Below are positions 49,341 through 57,316 of a stretch of 64,000 bases of DNA, one piece after another. The position numbers were made by a program, and so were the translations under genes. Position 1 is the first letter of the stretch, and the number at the start of each line of letters is the position of its first letter. The notes under the pieces were generated by a model. The model did not search any database and had not been told where the DNA came from. It worked only from the letters and a program-made list of their open reading frames with translations. This DNA is from IDS-8 sp040902105 (GTDB taxonomy: Bacteria > Pseudomonadota > Gammaproteobacteria > Steroidobacterales > Woeseiaceae), in NCBI GenBank assembly GCA_040902105.1, contig JBBDXW010000066.1, positions 13,938-77,937 of the forward strand, read 5' to 3'.

Positions 49341-49752
49341 GGCGCCGTTTCTCCAATGCCGCTTTGAAGTCGATATTCGGCGCCGGCCTGGCTGCGTCTC
49401 TCGTCTTTGCGGTGTCTGTCCGTGTTCTGGCAGAGACGTTCAAACGCAACTTGCTCGCCAGCATGGCGACGGTCTTTACGTGCATCACGCGGATTGAATG
49501 CTCGTGCATTCCTCCCGACTCGGCAGCAGAGTTTGCCGCCGGCAGCAGCGTCTCCGACGTAAAGCAAAACTCACGTAGCAGCACCAGGTCGCCGGCAGTG
49601 AAGTGATCGCTCGGGTAGGTCTCCACAATGGCTCGCCACAAGCTCGCCGCGGCTTCGTCCAACGATGCCGGCGGAGACAGTCTCGGACCGGAACCCTTGA
49701 GCGGCGGCACGATGGCAAGGCTCGCCGCGCTTTTTCTACCTCGTTTCTTCAT
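49327..49752 (-). CDS. Small terminase subunit, P27 type
   Basis: Recognises phage DNA for packaging. The 141-residue protein begins with the basic MKKRGRKSAASLAI, then has the P27-family block SPPASLDEAAASLWRAIVETYPSDHFTAGDLVLLREFC, quoted as AASLWRAIVETYPSDHF, and ends in a basic tail. This matches the P27 small terminase pattern of an Arg-rich start, Pro-rich linker and helical core. No large subunit gene is present, so it would redirect a helper phage's large subunit, as satellites do. The start at ATG 49752 is clear. Confidence 0.85.
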   Translation of the reverse strand: MKKRGRKSAASLAIVPPLKGSGPRLSPPASLDEAAASLWRAIVETYPSDHFTAGDLVLLREFCFTSETLLPAANSAAESGGMHEHSIRVMHVKTVAMLASKLRLNVSARTRTDTAKTRDAARPAPNIDFKAALEKRRHDND

Positions 49753-49966
49753 TTCGTAACCCCTTGCGTAAACACATGATTAACAAGCAAATTCTTCCGC
49801 AGCGGTTTCCACGTTGCACACTGTACCGTCGCATAGGCCCCTGTATTCATTGAAGTTTCTTCTCTCGCTTCCAGATGTCGTCACGAATTTTTGATTGACA
49901 GCGTAAGAAAATGTCTAGCACGCCGGTTGCCATCATCGTGCCGGCCAACGCGATGCCCTACCCCGG

Positions 49967-50251
49967 TCATGTCGGCCGCGTCCACTTGCGCGGTCCGGTC
50001 CACGTTGCCATAGCCGCTGCATGCTCTGGGCTGTGCCATGCCTGGATGCGGCTCAGTCCGTCGCGGGTCGTGGAAACGTTTCCGGATGTCGGGATGTGCT
50101 CGGTCAGTGTGGTCAGTGAGGTCAGTGATCCAGCATCTTGTTTCCCCATTCCCTCGCGTGCGCGCCCTTCGCCAACCATTACGGGAAGGTCTGGGTGGTC
50201 TGGGAGAGAAGATGTCAGATCACTGACTACACTGATTTCCCTGACTACCAC
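49967..50251 (-). CDS. Small protein overlapping the primase/helicase gene, unknown function
   Basis: A 94-residue frame from 50251 whose start overlaps the last 7 bp of the primase/helicase gene, with the segment IQAWHSPEHAAAMATWTGPRKWTRP near its end. That overlap and the unusual tryptophan-containing C-terminus argue for a real gene, but no family is recognised. The stop lies 215 bp upstream of the small terminase start. Confidence 0.35.
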   Translation of the reverse strand: MVVREISVVSDLTSSLPDHPDLPVMVGEGRAREGMGKQDAGSLTSLTTLTEHIPTSGNVSTTRDGLSRIQAWHSPEHAAAMATWTGPRKWTRPT

Positions 50252-51633
50252 GGCGCATCGTCCTTGCCGATCTTGCCCGCCGCGGTGAGCCGGTCACGGA
50301 CAGAAAGGTCGCGCCTGGCGTAGATCGCCTGCCGTTTGCCGCTGACCTTCCACAGTCCATCCTTGGCGTACTGATTGCGGACCGGGACATAGCCAGCGGC
50401 CTCAAGCCGGTGCGGTATCTGGCGGCGGTTCCTGCGGTCCTGCAGCCAGTCACGGAAGCTATCGCTGGCGTATGCCTGCAGGTTCGACATTGCAAGCGCA
50501 TCCGGCGCGTTCATCGTGTCCAGGGTATCGGCCAGCTCGGCATCCTCGGGTGCCCGGTTCGAATCGACAATGTCCCAAAAGGCCGCCGTCTTCGGCGGCG
50601 GTGCCTTCGGGTCGAAGTTGCTCAGGTCGAGTTCGGCCAGGTAGGCGGCGATATCTGCATTGCCGGTGTCGGCGAACCAGCCGTACAGATCGTTCCAGTA
50701 GTCGGCGGTGAAGTCGGCAGCCGTGAGTTCGGACCATGCGACGAAATGGCGTCGATCATCGGGCGGCAGATAGATCCCGTCCGCCTTGTGGTTCGTGGTA
50801 ATGACCACCCCGCAGACGTTCATCACGGCATACTCGCGAATGTTTTTTTCGTCGCAGCGCAGCACGTCCGGCGGTGCCGCGGTGTACGTCTTCATGTGAT
50901 CATAGAAGCCGTATCTATCAACATCGCCCAGGTCGCGCGCCTCGCTTACCCGGAGGATTACCGACTTCACAAAGCCGTTGAAGCGCCCCAAGAGGTGAGC
51001 CGGTGAGACTTCCTGAAAATTCCACGGCCCGATGGCGTACTTGACCGGCTCAAGGATCGTGTCTTTCCCGATGCCCTGTTGTCCGCCGAGAACTATCGCG
51101 TGGTTTATCTTCTCTCCGGGCCGTTGCACGCGATGCGCCAGCCACTCGACGATGTGGCAGGCGTCTTCGTCGTAGAGTTTGCGAACGTGCTCTATCCACC
51201 GGAACGCCTTGTCAGGGTTTCCCCTGATGCCCTTCGCCTCTTGCGGCGGCAGGTACAGGTTGAAACAGCGGCAGCCGGTGCGGTCGATCCAGCCACCATG
51301 CGCAATCAAACGATCCTCAATCAACATTGGCTCGCCGGGTGCCCAGGTCATTTGATCGACGGGCCGGTTTTCGTCCAGCCAGGCGCTCGCCTTCATGTCT
51401 CCGGCCGGCGGCCGCAATCTCGCATCAACGCTTGCGCCCGGCCACAGCTCCCGCGATGGCACGAAGATGTAGCGGTGTTCCGGCATGTAGGCGTGGAAGT
51501 CGCTGATCGTGATCGTCGGAAATGAGCACACCCCGCTTTCCTTCAAGGCGAGTTCCAGTTCCTTAGCCGTCGCAAACTCCGCGTCCTCTATCCCGGCGCG
51601 GATCGCTCGCTTTCGCAGCGCTTCGACGTTCAC
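50245..51633 (-). CDS. DUF5906-type primase/helicase
   Basis: Replication protein with an SF3-like ATPase, as in P4-type and other satellites. The 462 residues contain the Walker A-like IVLGGQQGIGKDTILE (about residues 180-195), the conserved ARDLGDVDRYGFYDHMK after it, the sensor region VVITTNHKADGIYLPPDDRRHF, quoted as TTNHKADGIYL and DDRRHFVAW, and a C-terminal winged-helix type tail. The N-terminal 100 residues lack a complete toprim-primase motif set, so this may be helicase plus loader only. It should drive replication of the element after excision. Confidence 0.85.
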   Translation of the reverse strand: MNVEALRKRAIRAGIEDAEFATAKELELALKESGVCSFPTITISDFHAYMPEHRYIFVPSRELWPGASVDARLRPPAGDMKASAWLDENRPVDQMTWAPGEPMLIEDRLIAHGGWIDRTGCRCFNLYLPPQEAKGIRGNPDKAFRWIEHVRKLYDEDACHIVEWLAHRVQRPGEKINHAIVLGGQQGIGKDTILEPVKYAIGPWNFQEVSPAHLLGRFNGFVKSVILRVSEARDLGDVDRYGFYDHMKTYTAAPPDVLRCDEKNIREYAVMNVCGVVITTNHKADGIYLPPDDRRHFVAWSELTAADFTADYWNDLYGWFADTGNADIAAYLAELDLSNFDPKAPPPKTAAFWDIVDSNRAPEDAELADTLDTMNAPDALAMSNLQAYASDSFRDWLQDRRNRRQIPHRLEAAGYVPVRNQYAKDGLWKVSGKRQAIYARRDLSVRDRLTAAGKIGKDDAPW

Positions 51634-51700
51634 GCTGCCGCCCCGTCAAAAACCGGCGTTAACGTCGGTTTTTGTTTTTCAATATTCAGCAACTTACGAA

Positions 51701-51889
51701 TCACGTCCGGGCCTCCCTGCGCGCCGCCATCGTCTGCCTGATGTATTCGATGCTTAAGCCAGTGGCGTGCGAAACAGTCGCCTCAGAGAAGCCCATCGAC
51801 AGCATATTGGCGACAGCGTCGGCGACTTCCTCGCGGCTCAGCCGCTCAAACTCAGCGCGTGCCCGTTTGTGATCGGGTAGAATTTCCAT
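51701..51889 (-). CDS. Small HTH-like protein
   Basis: A 62-residue frame from ATG 51889 (MEILPDHKRARAEFERLSREEV). A helix-turn-helix-like segment is FSEATVSHATGLSIEYIRQTM at about residues 34-54. It lies between the primase/helicase and the AlpA-like gene on the same strand, 67 bp before the primase start. No RBS stands out. The function is presumably regulatory, but the evidence is just the HTH pattern. Confidence 0.5.
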   Translation of the reverse strand: MEILPDHKRARAEFERLSREEVADAVANMLSMGFSEATVSHATGLSIEYIRQTMAARREART

Positions 51890-51970
51890 TGTCCATCCTC
51901 CTGAATTGCATGGACGTTTGGCCCTCGACGTTTTGCGGACGTTGGGGGCCTTGTTTTTTGGGGTTGGGAA

Positions 51971-52171
51971 TCACGCGGCCTGCCGGCTCCGAACCAGTTC
52001 GTGGAACTTGTCGGGATCGACATACACGCGACGGCCGCAGCGAACGAAGGCGGCGGCGGTCCCGTTGTCCGCGGCTTTGCGAAACGCCCATCGGGCAGAG
52101 TCAGTCGTCTCGAACGGCAGTCCGGCGGCCTGGAGCTTGTCTGGCCGGGTCAAGGGGATAAGTTGCTGCAT
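51971..52171 (-). CDS. AlpA/MerR-like small DNA-binding protein
   Basis: A 66-residue protein from ATG 52171 (MQQLIPLTRPDKLQAAGL) with a winged-helix-type pattern: a first helix near SARWAFRKAADNG and a wing ending in CGRRVYVDPDKFHELV. It resembles MerR-like excisionase proteins and AlpA regulators of satellite elements, which control integrase or excision. Its position between integrase-side and replication genes agrees. It lacks the strict AlpA signature, so the name is by resemblance only. Confidence 0.65.
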   Translation of the reverse strand: MQQLIPLTRPDKLQAAGLPFETTDSARWAFRKAADNGTAAAFVRCGRRVYVDPDKFHELVRSRQAA

Positions 52172-52241
52172 GGCGCGATCTCCGATACACACGTGAATGA
52201 ATGTGTGTATCGTCGCGTCGGGTCGCGCTATGTTTCTAGTG

Positions 52242-52961
52242 TCAGTTTTGGGTCGCGCGCAACATGATTAGGTTTGCGGGTGTCGCGATGCCGGCTTGGC
52301 AGATTCCGTCCGCAAGCGCCGGTAGGCCCGCAAGCGCCTTCATTGACCAAGCCGGTTGCGTGAGCAGATCGTCGAACGTCGGCCGCGTCGCGATCACGTA
52401 AGACCGCAGCGCAATTGCCATATGCAGGACGGGCTTCGAGGGGATCCAGACGTCGCGATAGATGTTTATCTCGCTCACCAGGCCCGCTTCCGGTCTGCCA
52501 GCTCTGGCGGACCTTTGCGTTATCGCTACCCCGTCCGTGACACTCTCCGACAGTATTGCAAGCGGCATGTAAAGCGTTATGGGCTCATCCTCGGTGAGAA
52601 TGGCTTCGTTGATTGAGCGTGCGGACTCGCAGCGCATACCCTCGCCGGATGCTCGCTCTAGCATCACCCGCCCGGCGATACCGGCCGCGCGCAACCGGTT
52701 TCCCACGAGCCTGTTGCCGCGGTTCACCGCGCGGAGGATGTCTCGTCTCCGCATTCCTGGCGAAAGCCTGACTAAAGTCTTGGCGTAACCGCTAATCGCT
52801 CTCAACAATCGGTCCCGCTTCCCGCCTTCTGTAAGGTCGTCCGGAAATGCCAGCACAGCCAGATATGCGGCGGCAGCCAAATACGGCGGATCATCGAACG
52901 GAACATAGCTCACCTCTCGCCACGTCTGCGCCGCGAACCACGATCGGAGGCGGTCGCTCAT
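52242..52961 (-). CDS. Element protein, unknown function (239 residues)
   Basis: A 239-residue protein from ATG 52961, which overlaps the integrase stop by 4 bp. It has YVPFDDPPYLAAAAYLAVLAF near the start and RPTFDDLLTQPAWSMKALAGLP near the end. Moderately basic middle region (RRRDILRAVNRGNRLVGNRLR). No recognised domain. The frame extends upstream to 53294, but that part is integrase sequence in another frame. The overlap with the integrase means it is produced together with it. Confidence 0.6.
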   Translation of the reverse strand: MSDRLRSWFAAQTWREVSYVPFDDPPYLAAAAYLAVLAFPDDLTEGGKRDRLLRAISGYAKTLVRLSPGMRRRDILRAVNRGNRLVGNRLRAAGIAGRVMLERASGEGMRCESARSINEAILTEDEPITLYMPLAILSESVTDGVAITQRSARAGRPEAGLVSEINIYRDVWIPSKPVLHMAIALRSYVIATRPTFDDLLTQPAWSMKALAGLPALADGICQAGIATPANLIMLRATQN

Positions 52962-54064
52962 GTGTTGTCGATTTTCTTCGCGAGCAGTGCTAGTGCTTCC
53001 TTCGAGTCCGCGGCGGCGAGATGTACGTACTTGGAAACGATTCCAGATTTCCAGCCGCCGATTGCGCGCAGTTGTTGCTCGGTCGCGCCGGCTTGCGCTA
53101 AGTAGGTTGCTGCGCTGTGCCTCAGGTCGTGGAACCGGAAACTCTCGATACCGGCGGCGCCGACGGCGGCGTTGAACGGCTTCCCGTAAGCGTAGGGCTT
53201 GTCCTTGCGCGACAACGGGAATACCGGCCCGCCCTTCAACTGGCGGACCTTCGCGTGTTCCTTCAGAAGTCGCAGCGCTTCGCCATGCAGCCATGCCGTC
53301 CGGCCCTGCGCATTCTTGGTCGTCGTTGCTTGGAAAACCACGCGCCCGGCTTTCAGATCCACGTTCGCCCAGGTGAGCTTTTTCAGTTCACCCGCCCGAC
53401 ACGCGGTAGACAAGGCAATCATCACGAACAAGTGTAGGGTCGCGTCTTTCGCCGTCTCTGCCAGAAGCGCTTGCCGCTCATCGTCAGAGAGGCATCGAAT
53501 GATGCCCTCGCCCTCCGGCAGCATGGAAACGCCATCCATCGGGCTATGCGACATCCAGTGCCATTCCTTGCGGCAGACGGTAAACAGGTGCGACAGGCAG
53601 CGCAGATAGCGATTGACCGTGCCGGGCTTGCGCTGGATTTGTCGCGGCTTCTCGCCGGCCTTGTACTTCGATCGTCGGCCCGGTTTCCCGCGTGTGTAGG
53701 TGCCGGCCGCCAGCTTGCCGCGTTGCTCCACGATCAGCGCCGGCGTCATGTCAGCGAGCTTCAGATGCCCGATTCTCGACTTCCACCACGTAAGCGTTCG
53801 CGTGTGCATCGCGCCGTCGCTGCGCTTCTTCGGGACTTCCTCTCTGATGTAGCGATCGACAGCATCGCCCAACGAACGGCGTCGGGCTTCCACGGAACGA
53901 TAGTGCTTGCCCTCGATCATTTCGGCCTCGACGGTCTTTGCCCATCGTTCGGCCTTGCGTCGGGTCGTGAAGGATTCAGTTCTCGCAGGGAAGCCCGACA
54001 TGCGAACCTGCACGTGAAACACGCGCGTCCCGTCTTTTTTCTTTCGCTCCCGTATTGCCGCCAA
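52958..54064 (-). CDS. Tyrosine recombinase integrase
   Basis: Site-specific recombinase that integrates the element at tRNA-Leu. The 368 residues contain the N-terminal arm-binding region (1-60), a SAM-like core-binding domain (about 65-175), and the catalytic domain with Arg223 in ACRAGELKKL, His312 and Arg315 in HDLRHSA, the Trp/His position near GGWKSG (338), and the nucleophile Tyr346 in SKYVHLAA. The gene ends 127 bp away from the tRNA on its left side and is transcribed away from it, the usual arrangement for tRNA-site integrases. Confidence 0.95.
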   Translation of the reverse strand: MAAIRERKKKDGTRVFHVQVRMSGFPARTESFTTRRKAERWAKTVEAEMIEGKHYRSVEARRRSLGDAVDRYIREEVPKKRSDGAMHTRTLTWWKSRIGHLKLADMTPALIVEQRGKLAAGTYTRGKPGRRSKYKAGEKPRQIQRKPGTVNRYLRCLSHLFTVCRKEWHWMSHSPMDGVSMLPEGEGIIRCLSDDERQALLAETAKDATLHLFVMIALSTACRAGELKKLTWANVDLKAGRVVFQATTTKNAQGRTAWLHGEALRLLKEHAKVRQLKGGPVFPLSRKDKPYAYGKPFNAAVGAAGIESFRFHDLRHSAATYLAQAGATEQQLRAIGGWKSGIVSKYVHLAAADSKEALALLAKKIDNT

Positions 54065-54124
54065 GACACCAACTCACGCTAACGCGAACCACATAGCGCG
54101 ACAATACACTATTTTCCTGTATAC

Positions 54125-54144
54125 TGTGCCAGGACTGTGCCAAA
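54125..54144 (+). repeat. Right copy of the 20-bp subterminal repeat (candidate integrase arm site)
   Basis: TGTGCCAGGACTGTGCCAAA-type sequence 45 bp inside attR, in the same orientation as the copy at 43895-43914 with 18 of 20 bases matching. It sits between the integrase start and the tRNA. Confidence 0.5.
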
Positions 54145-54188
54145 GGGCTATTGAGCAAAAGGGTGGAATTGGATAAGCGGTTGTTTTT

Positions 54189-54247
54189 ATTGGTGCCCGG
54201 AGCCGGATTTGAACCGGCACGGCCTTTCGGCCAACGGATTTTAAGTC
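54189..54247. repeat. attR: 3' part of tRNA-Leu, identical to attL
   Basis: 59 bp that match 43741-43799 exactly. It covers the tRNA from CCA to the anticodon loop, so the integration keeps the tRNA complete at this end. Confidence 0.9.
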
Positions 54248-54277
54248 CGTAGCGTCTACCTATTCCGCCACCCGGGC
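54191..54277 (-). tRNA. tRNA-Leu (UAA anticodon)
   Basis: Folds as a complete leucine tRNA on the minus strand: acceptor GCCCGGG paired with CCGGGC at the 3' end, D-arm TGGCGGAATAGGTAGACGC, anticodon stem ACGGA/TCCGT with loop CTTAAAA (anticodon TAA, reading UUA), a leucine-type variable arm TGGCCGAAAGGCCGT, T-arm CCGGTTCAAATCCGG, and encoded CCA. It is the integration target of the element to its left; the 3' part of the gene is duplicated as attL. Confidence 0.95.
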
Positions 54278-54857
54278 CGGTTGCCATGACAGTTGTGGAG
54301 GACTGTGTGATCGTATTGTACAGGAGTACGACAACAGTCAGACACAGTTCGTCGAACCGGGCGTTCAACGCAGTTCGCCCGCGAGCGACCGCACAATACG
54401 TGTACGGACTTGTATCCGAAGATCTGGAGTTCACGTGAGAACTTGCTCACAGCCGTCGCATTCTGCGCCACGTCTGCACGTCGCAGACGTATGAGGTCAT
54501 ATACTTGAAGCGCAACAATCGGGTTCTGCAATACGCATCCGACCGCATTGCGCGAAGATCCAACGTGTGGTCGTCAACCGCACCCCGGATCACAAGGCGG
54601 CAAGGCCGACAAGGTCGATTTCTCGATGCGGGACTTCTCGCTACGTTGCCCGGCCGGACCACTACGACAGAGTTGTGAGGTCCGCACTCGGCGACAAGCC
54701 CTTCCTGGAAATCGTTTAATGATCGCGGAGGCGACATTCACGTGTCCGTCACCGTGGCCTACCCGCTCCCGCCTATCCGGGACGCGATTGCCCACGTCAG
54801 ACGAGGAGGCAAAGTGCTGCTGGATCTCGCGCACGTCCCGAAGACCGCTTATGGAAC
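54278..54857. other. 580-bp region without a supported gene
   Basis: Frames in this stretch overlap each other and have no ribosome site or domain. A weak hint is at 54742-54860 on the plus strand, where the translated VAYPLPPIRDAIAHVRRGGKV resembles the C-terminal end of zinc-type quinone oxidoreductases; it could be a gene remnant. Nothing else is visible. Confidence 0.3.
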
Positions 54858-55730
54858 TCAATCCGGCGTGGCTCCCGCCAGCCAAATCGCGACATTTCGC
54901 GCGTACCGGCGGACCGACGCACGGGCCTCGGGAGAACGCAGCATGGCGTCGCCCGGTGGCTCTTTGACGAAGCTCGGGGCACCTCGGCGGGGATCCCAGT
55001 TGTAATCGGCAAAATGATGAAACGTGCTCTGCGCAATCGCGCGTCCCATCTGGCCATCGGCCTCGAATGCCACGGCGATGTTGAACTGAACGCCGGTCAC
55101 CTTGCTTGTGCCCTGCGCAATCACACGGGCGTTCTCACCGCGCGGGGCACTCACGGCGCCCTCGTGGGGGTGGCTCGGCAGAAAGCGGATCGCATTGTTT
55201 CGCGTGGACGCACCTCCGAGGACCGCGTGCTGCGGCGCGACAATCTCTATCGCCTGATAGTCGCCGTTCGCACCCGAGTGGAAGTTCGGCCAGGAAATCT
55301 GCGTCGTGTAGCAGTCGTCTCTCTCACGTGGCGCATTCGGATCCACGTTGTGGGTGTGGAAGTGGTGCGCCGCACCGATACCGGCTAATCCGCAGACGGA
55401 ACAGCCGAGGTCCATATGGTCTCGCGTCACGAGTACGCCGCGCCCGCTTCTGCGAAACTCTCCGATGGCTCGGCAGTCTTCCGGCGTCAACCCATCTCCG
55501 CTATCGACCGCAAAGAGCCACAGTTCACCGTAGTCGGTACGGTCAATCGTTGAGAGGAGCGTGTCAGCCGCGCGCGGCGGATCGCGATCTCGCGCCGTCA
55601 CATCAAACAAGGGCTGCCCCGCGTCGTCTCGTTCGCTCCGAAGAGACTCCGCGAGCAACGAAAAACGAGCGATGGACCAATCTTCTTGCGAGGTCTCAAT
55701 CGTAGTTTGCAGAAGCACTTTCGTCGTCAT
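54858..55730 (-). CDS. Conserved-looking protein, unknown function (glutamine amidotransferase-like fold suspected)
   Basis: A 290-residue protein. Blocks such as WLFAVDSGDGLTPEDCRAIGEF, VTRDHMDLGCSVC, GAAHHFHTHNVDP and GRAIAQSTFHHFADYNWDP, quoted as AIAQSTFHHFADYNW, look strongly conserved and His-rich, and the layout suggests a Rossmann-like class I glutamine amidotransferase or ThuA fold. I cannot name a family. There is no signal peptide or membrane helix. It is divergent from the TIR-domain gene at 55982, with 251 bp between them, so the two may be functionally linked. Confidence 0.55.
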   Translation of the reverse strand: MTTKVLLQTTIETSQEDWSIARFSLLAESLRSERDDAGQPLFDVTARDRDPPRAADTLLSTIDRTDYGELWLFAVDSGDGLTPEDCRAIGEFRRSGRGVLVTRDHMDLGCSVCGLAGIGAAHHFHTHNVDPNAPRERDDCYTTQISWPNFHSGANGDYQAIEIVAPQHAVLGGASTRNNAIRFLPSHPHEGAVSAPRGENARVIAQGTSKVTGVQFNIAVAFEADGQMGRAIAQSTFHHFADYNWDPRRGAPSFVKEPPGDAMLRSPEARASVRRYARNVAIWLAGATPD

Positions 55731-55981
55731 AGAGCACTGACCACAAGACCGACCGAGTCACAACAAAGATGATGAGCCTTGCCAGGAGATTTTTTACGAT
55801 ATCATCAATGACATCGTCAAGGCATATTCCGGGCTCGTCATCCGCTTTCGACGTCGGCGCGGTGGCCGACCCGTTGACAGGGCCATTGTCCGCGGCGTAG
55901 CGTTCTGGATCGGTAGCGCGTGAGGTGGATGAGAGGCCGGGAGCGTCCGATGGCCCTCGATTCGTTAATAGGGAGGAACGG

Positions 55982-56911
55982 ATGGACAAGCCTCGCATCT
56001 TCCTCGGCTCCTCAGGAATGCAAGCGAAGCTCGTGCAGGCGCTGACACGCGGTCTCGAAGACGTCGCGCATATAGATCCGTGGACTACATCCTTCAATCC
56101 GGGGACCACCACACTGGGCCGCCTCCTCGAGCTTACGCATGAAGTCGACTTCGCCGCGTTCGCGTTCGCTCGGGACGACTGGACGACAACCAGCCTGCCC
56201 GCATCCCCTCCCACGGGATCCGGTCAGGCTTCTCCGCGAGACAATGTCGTCTTCGAAGCCGGCCTTTTCGGTGGAGTCCTCGGAATGCGCCGAACCTTCA
56301 TCCTCCATGCGAGCGGCTCGAAGCTTCCGAGCGATCTCCTCGGGTTTACGTGCGTACGGTACGGCGAAGCGACGACCCCTTCCGAGATGAGAGTCGTCAA
56401 CCAGAAGCTTCGGAAGGCGATCGAGAACGAGGGCCGCGTCGCCCGCATCGAGGGCCTGTGGTGGCAGTTCTCTCTGACGGAGCGCAGCCTGCGAGAGCCT
56501 TCCGCCGTGAGCCTCTTGCGGATCTCGCGAGACCGCGACGGCGCAATGGAGCTGAGCGGCCGCTCATGGCAAGGGGATGGCACCCTGTCAGCGAGATACT
56601 GGAGCGAAGCGGCGAAGGAGAGAAAGGAGCCTTCGGGCGTCTTCTACTATTGGAAGGGCGAACGGCCCCGGGACCCGAAAGCGCCGCAGCTGGAAGGCAC
56701 GGGAGAGATCCGGTTGGAGTCCATTGATCGCGCGGCCGGGTACTTTACGACCCGTGCGGACACGCACCCGAAAATAAACGCGCGGACGGCCGGTGTTTAC
56801 TGGCGCGCCGATCCGCAGGATTTGGGCATCCTGGACGGAAGCGACGATCGGCAACGCGCGGAGTTGATCGCCGAGCAGCTGAGGCGTTGGACGTCGATCA
56901 CGAAGACCTGA
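55982..56911 (+). CDS. CAP12-type TIR-domain protein with C-terminal sensor-like domain
   Basis: A 309-residue protein from ATG 55982, preceded by GGGAGGAAC. Residues 1-155 match the CAP12/Pycsar-effector TIR family: RIFLGSSGMQAK at 5-16, and PRDNVVFEAGLFGGVLGMRRTFIL with the catalytic Glu92. In anti-phage systems such TIRs degrade NAD+ when a second-messenger signal arrives. Residues about 160-309 are a separate beta-rich domain (LLRISRDRDGAMEL, GVFYYWKGERP, GYFTTRADTHP, RTAGVYWRADPQDLG) that is not a known STING or SAVED sequence to my eye and may be the ligand sensor. No cyclase gene is adjacent. Defence is inferred from the TIR family and the tRNA-side position. Confidence 0.75.
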   Translation: MDKPRIFLGSSGMQAKLVQALTRGLEDVAHIDPWTTSFNPGTTTLGRLLELTHEVDFAAFAFARDDWTTTSLPASPPTGSGQASPRDNVVFEAGLFGGVLGMRRTFILHASGSKLPSDLLGFTCVRYGEATTPSEMRVVNQKLRKAIENEGRVARIEGLWWQFSLTERSLREPSAVSLLRISRDRDGAMELSGRSWQGDGTLSARYWSEAAKERKEPSGVFYYWKGERPRDPKAPQLEGTGEIRLESIDRAAGYFTTRADTHPKINARTAGVYWRADPQDLGILDGSDDRQRAELIAEQLRRWTSITKT

Positions 56912-57316
56912 GATCAAGCGAGCCCGTTAAGGTGTACAAGGCGGCGGTAGCCAGCGCCGATCTTCCTTGGACTTACTGGATGTCTTTGGATGGGCTAGTG
57001 GAGGCCAGGGACGACTCTCCAATCCTTAGCAACCGCCCCGCCCTCAGGCCAAATAGCAGAAATTTACCCCAGCATTTACCCCACCTGCCCCCACGCAATC
57101 AACGGCCGCCGTGTACTGCGTGCGCATAGCGGTGATTCGTCGCTGCGGCGATGTCTAAATGGCTGCCAGAATTTGTTCTCGCCTCCGATACCTGAACCAC
57201 GAGACCTGCGAACCGCGGGTCCCAAGTGTGTCGAAATTCAGGCATCGGTAATGCCCGGTCTATTGCTCGGATGTCTTGTCGTCATCTTCCTTCAGTAACT
57301 GTCGCCTCGAACAGGC
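56912..57316. other. 405-bp region without a supported gene
   Basis: Between the TIR gene and the PIN toxin gene. No frame has a ribosome site or a domain, and no repeat or terminator hairpin stands out. Probably a decayed spacer. Confidence 0.3.

Larger units (their letters stand above)
43741..54247. mobile_element. Integrated satellite-type element at tRNA-Leu(UAA)
   Basis: A 10.5-kb insertion bounded by exact 59-bp direct repeats (43741-43799 and 54189-54247). The right copy is the 3' part of the intact tRNA-Leu, and the integrase gene abuts it, the usual pattern for tRNA integration. Contents: integrase, AlpA/MerR-like regulator, DUF5906-type primase/helicase, P27-type small terminase, HK97-type capsid, several small proteins, and a separate plus-strand module at the left with a ClpP-fold protease. 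Large terminase, portal, maturation protease, tail, holin and lysin are not seen. Overall it fits a phage satellite (capsid-carrying phage-inducible island) better than a prophage. Confidence 0.85.

Noticed and set aside
43741..54247. A complete prophage
   Set aside because: No tail, lysis, portal or large terminase genes are seen, and 10.5 kb is too short.
54742..55005. Plus-strand frame with a quinone-oxidoreductase-like end
   Set aside because: The likeness covers only about 25 residues, and half of the frame overlaps the better-supported gene at 54858-55730. It is noted only as a possible remnant.
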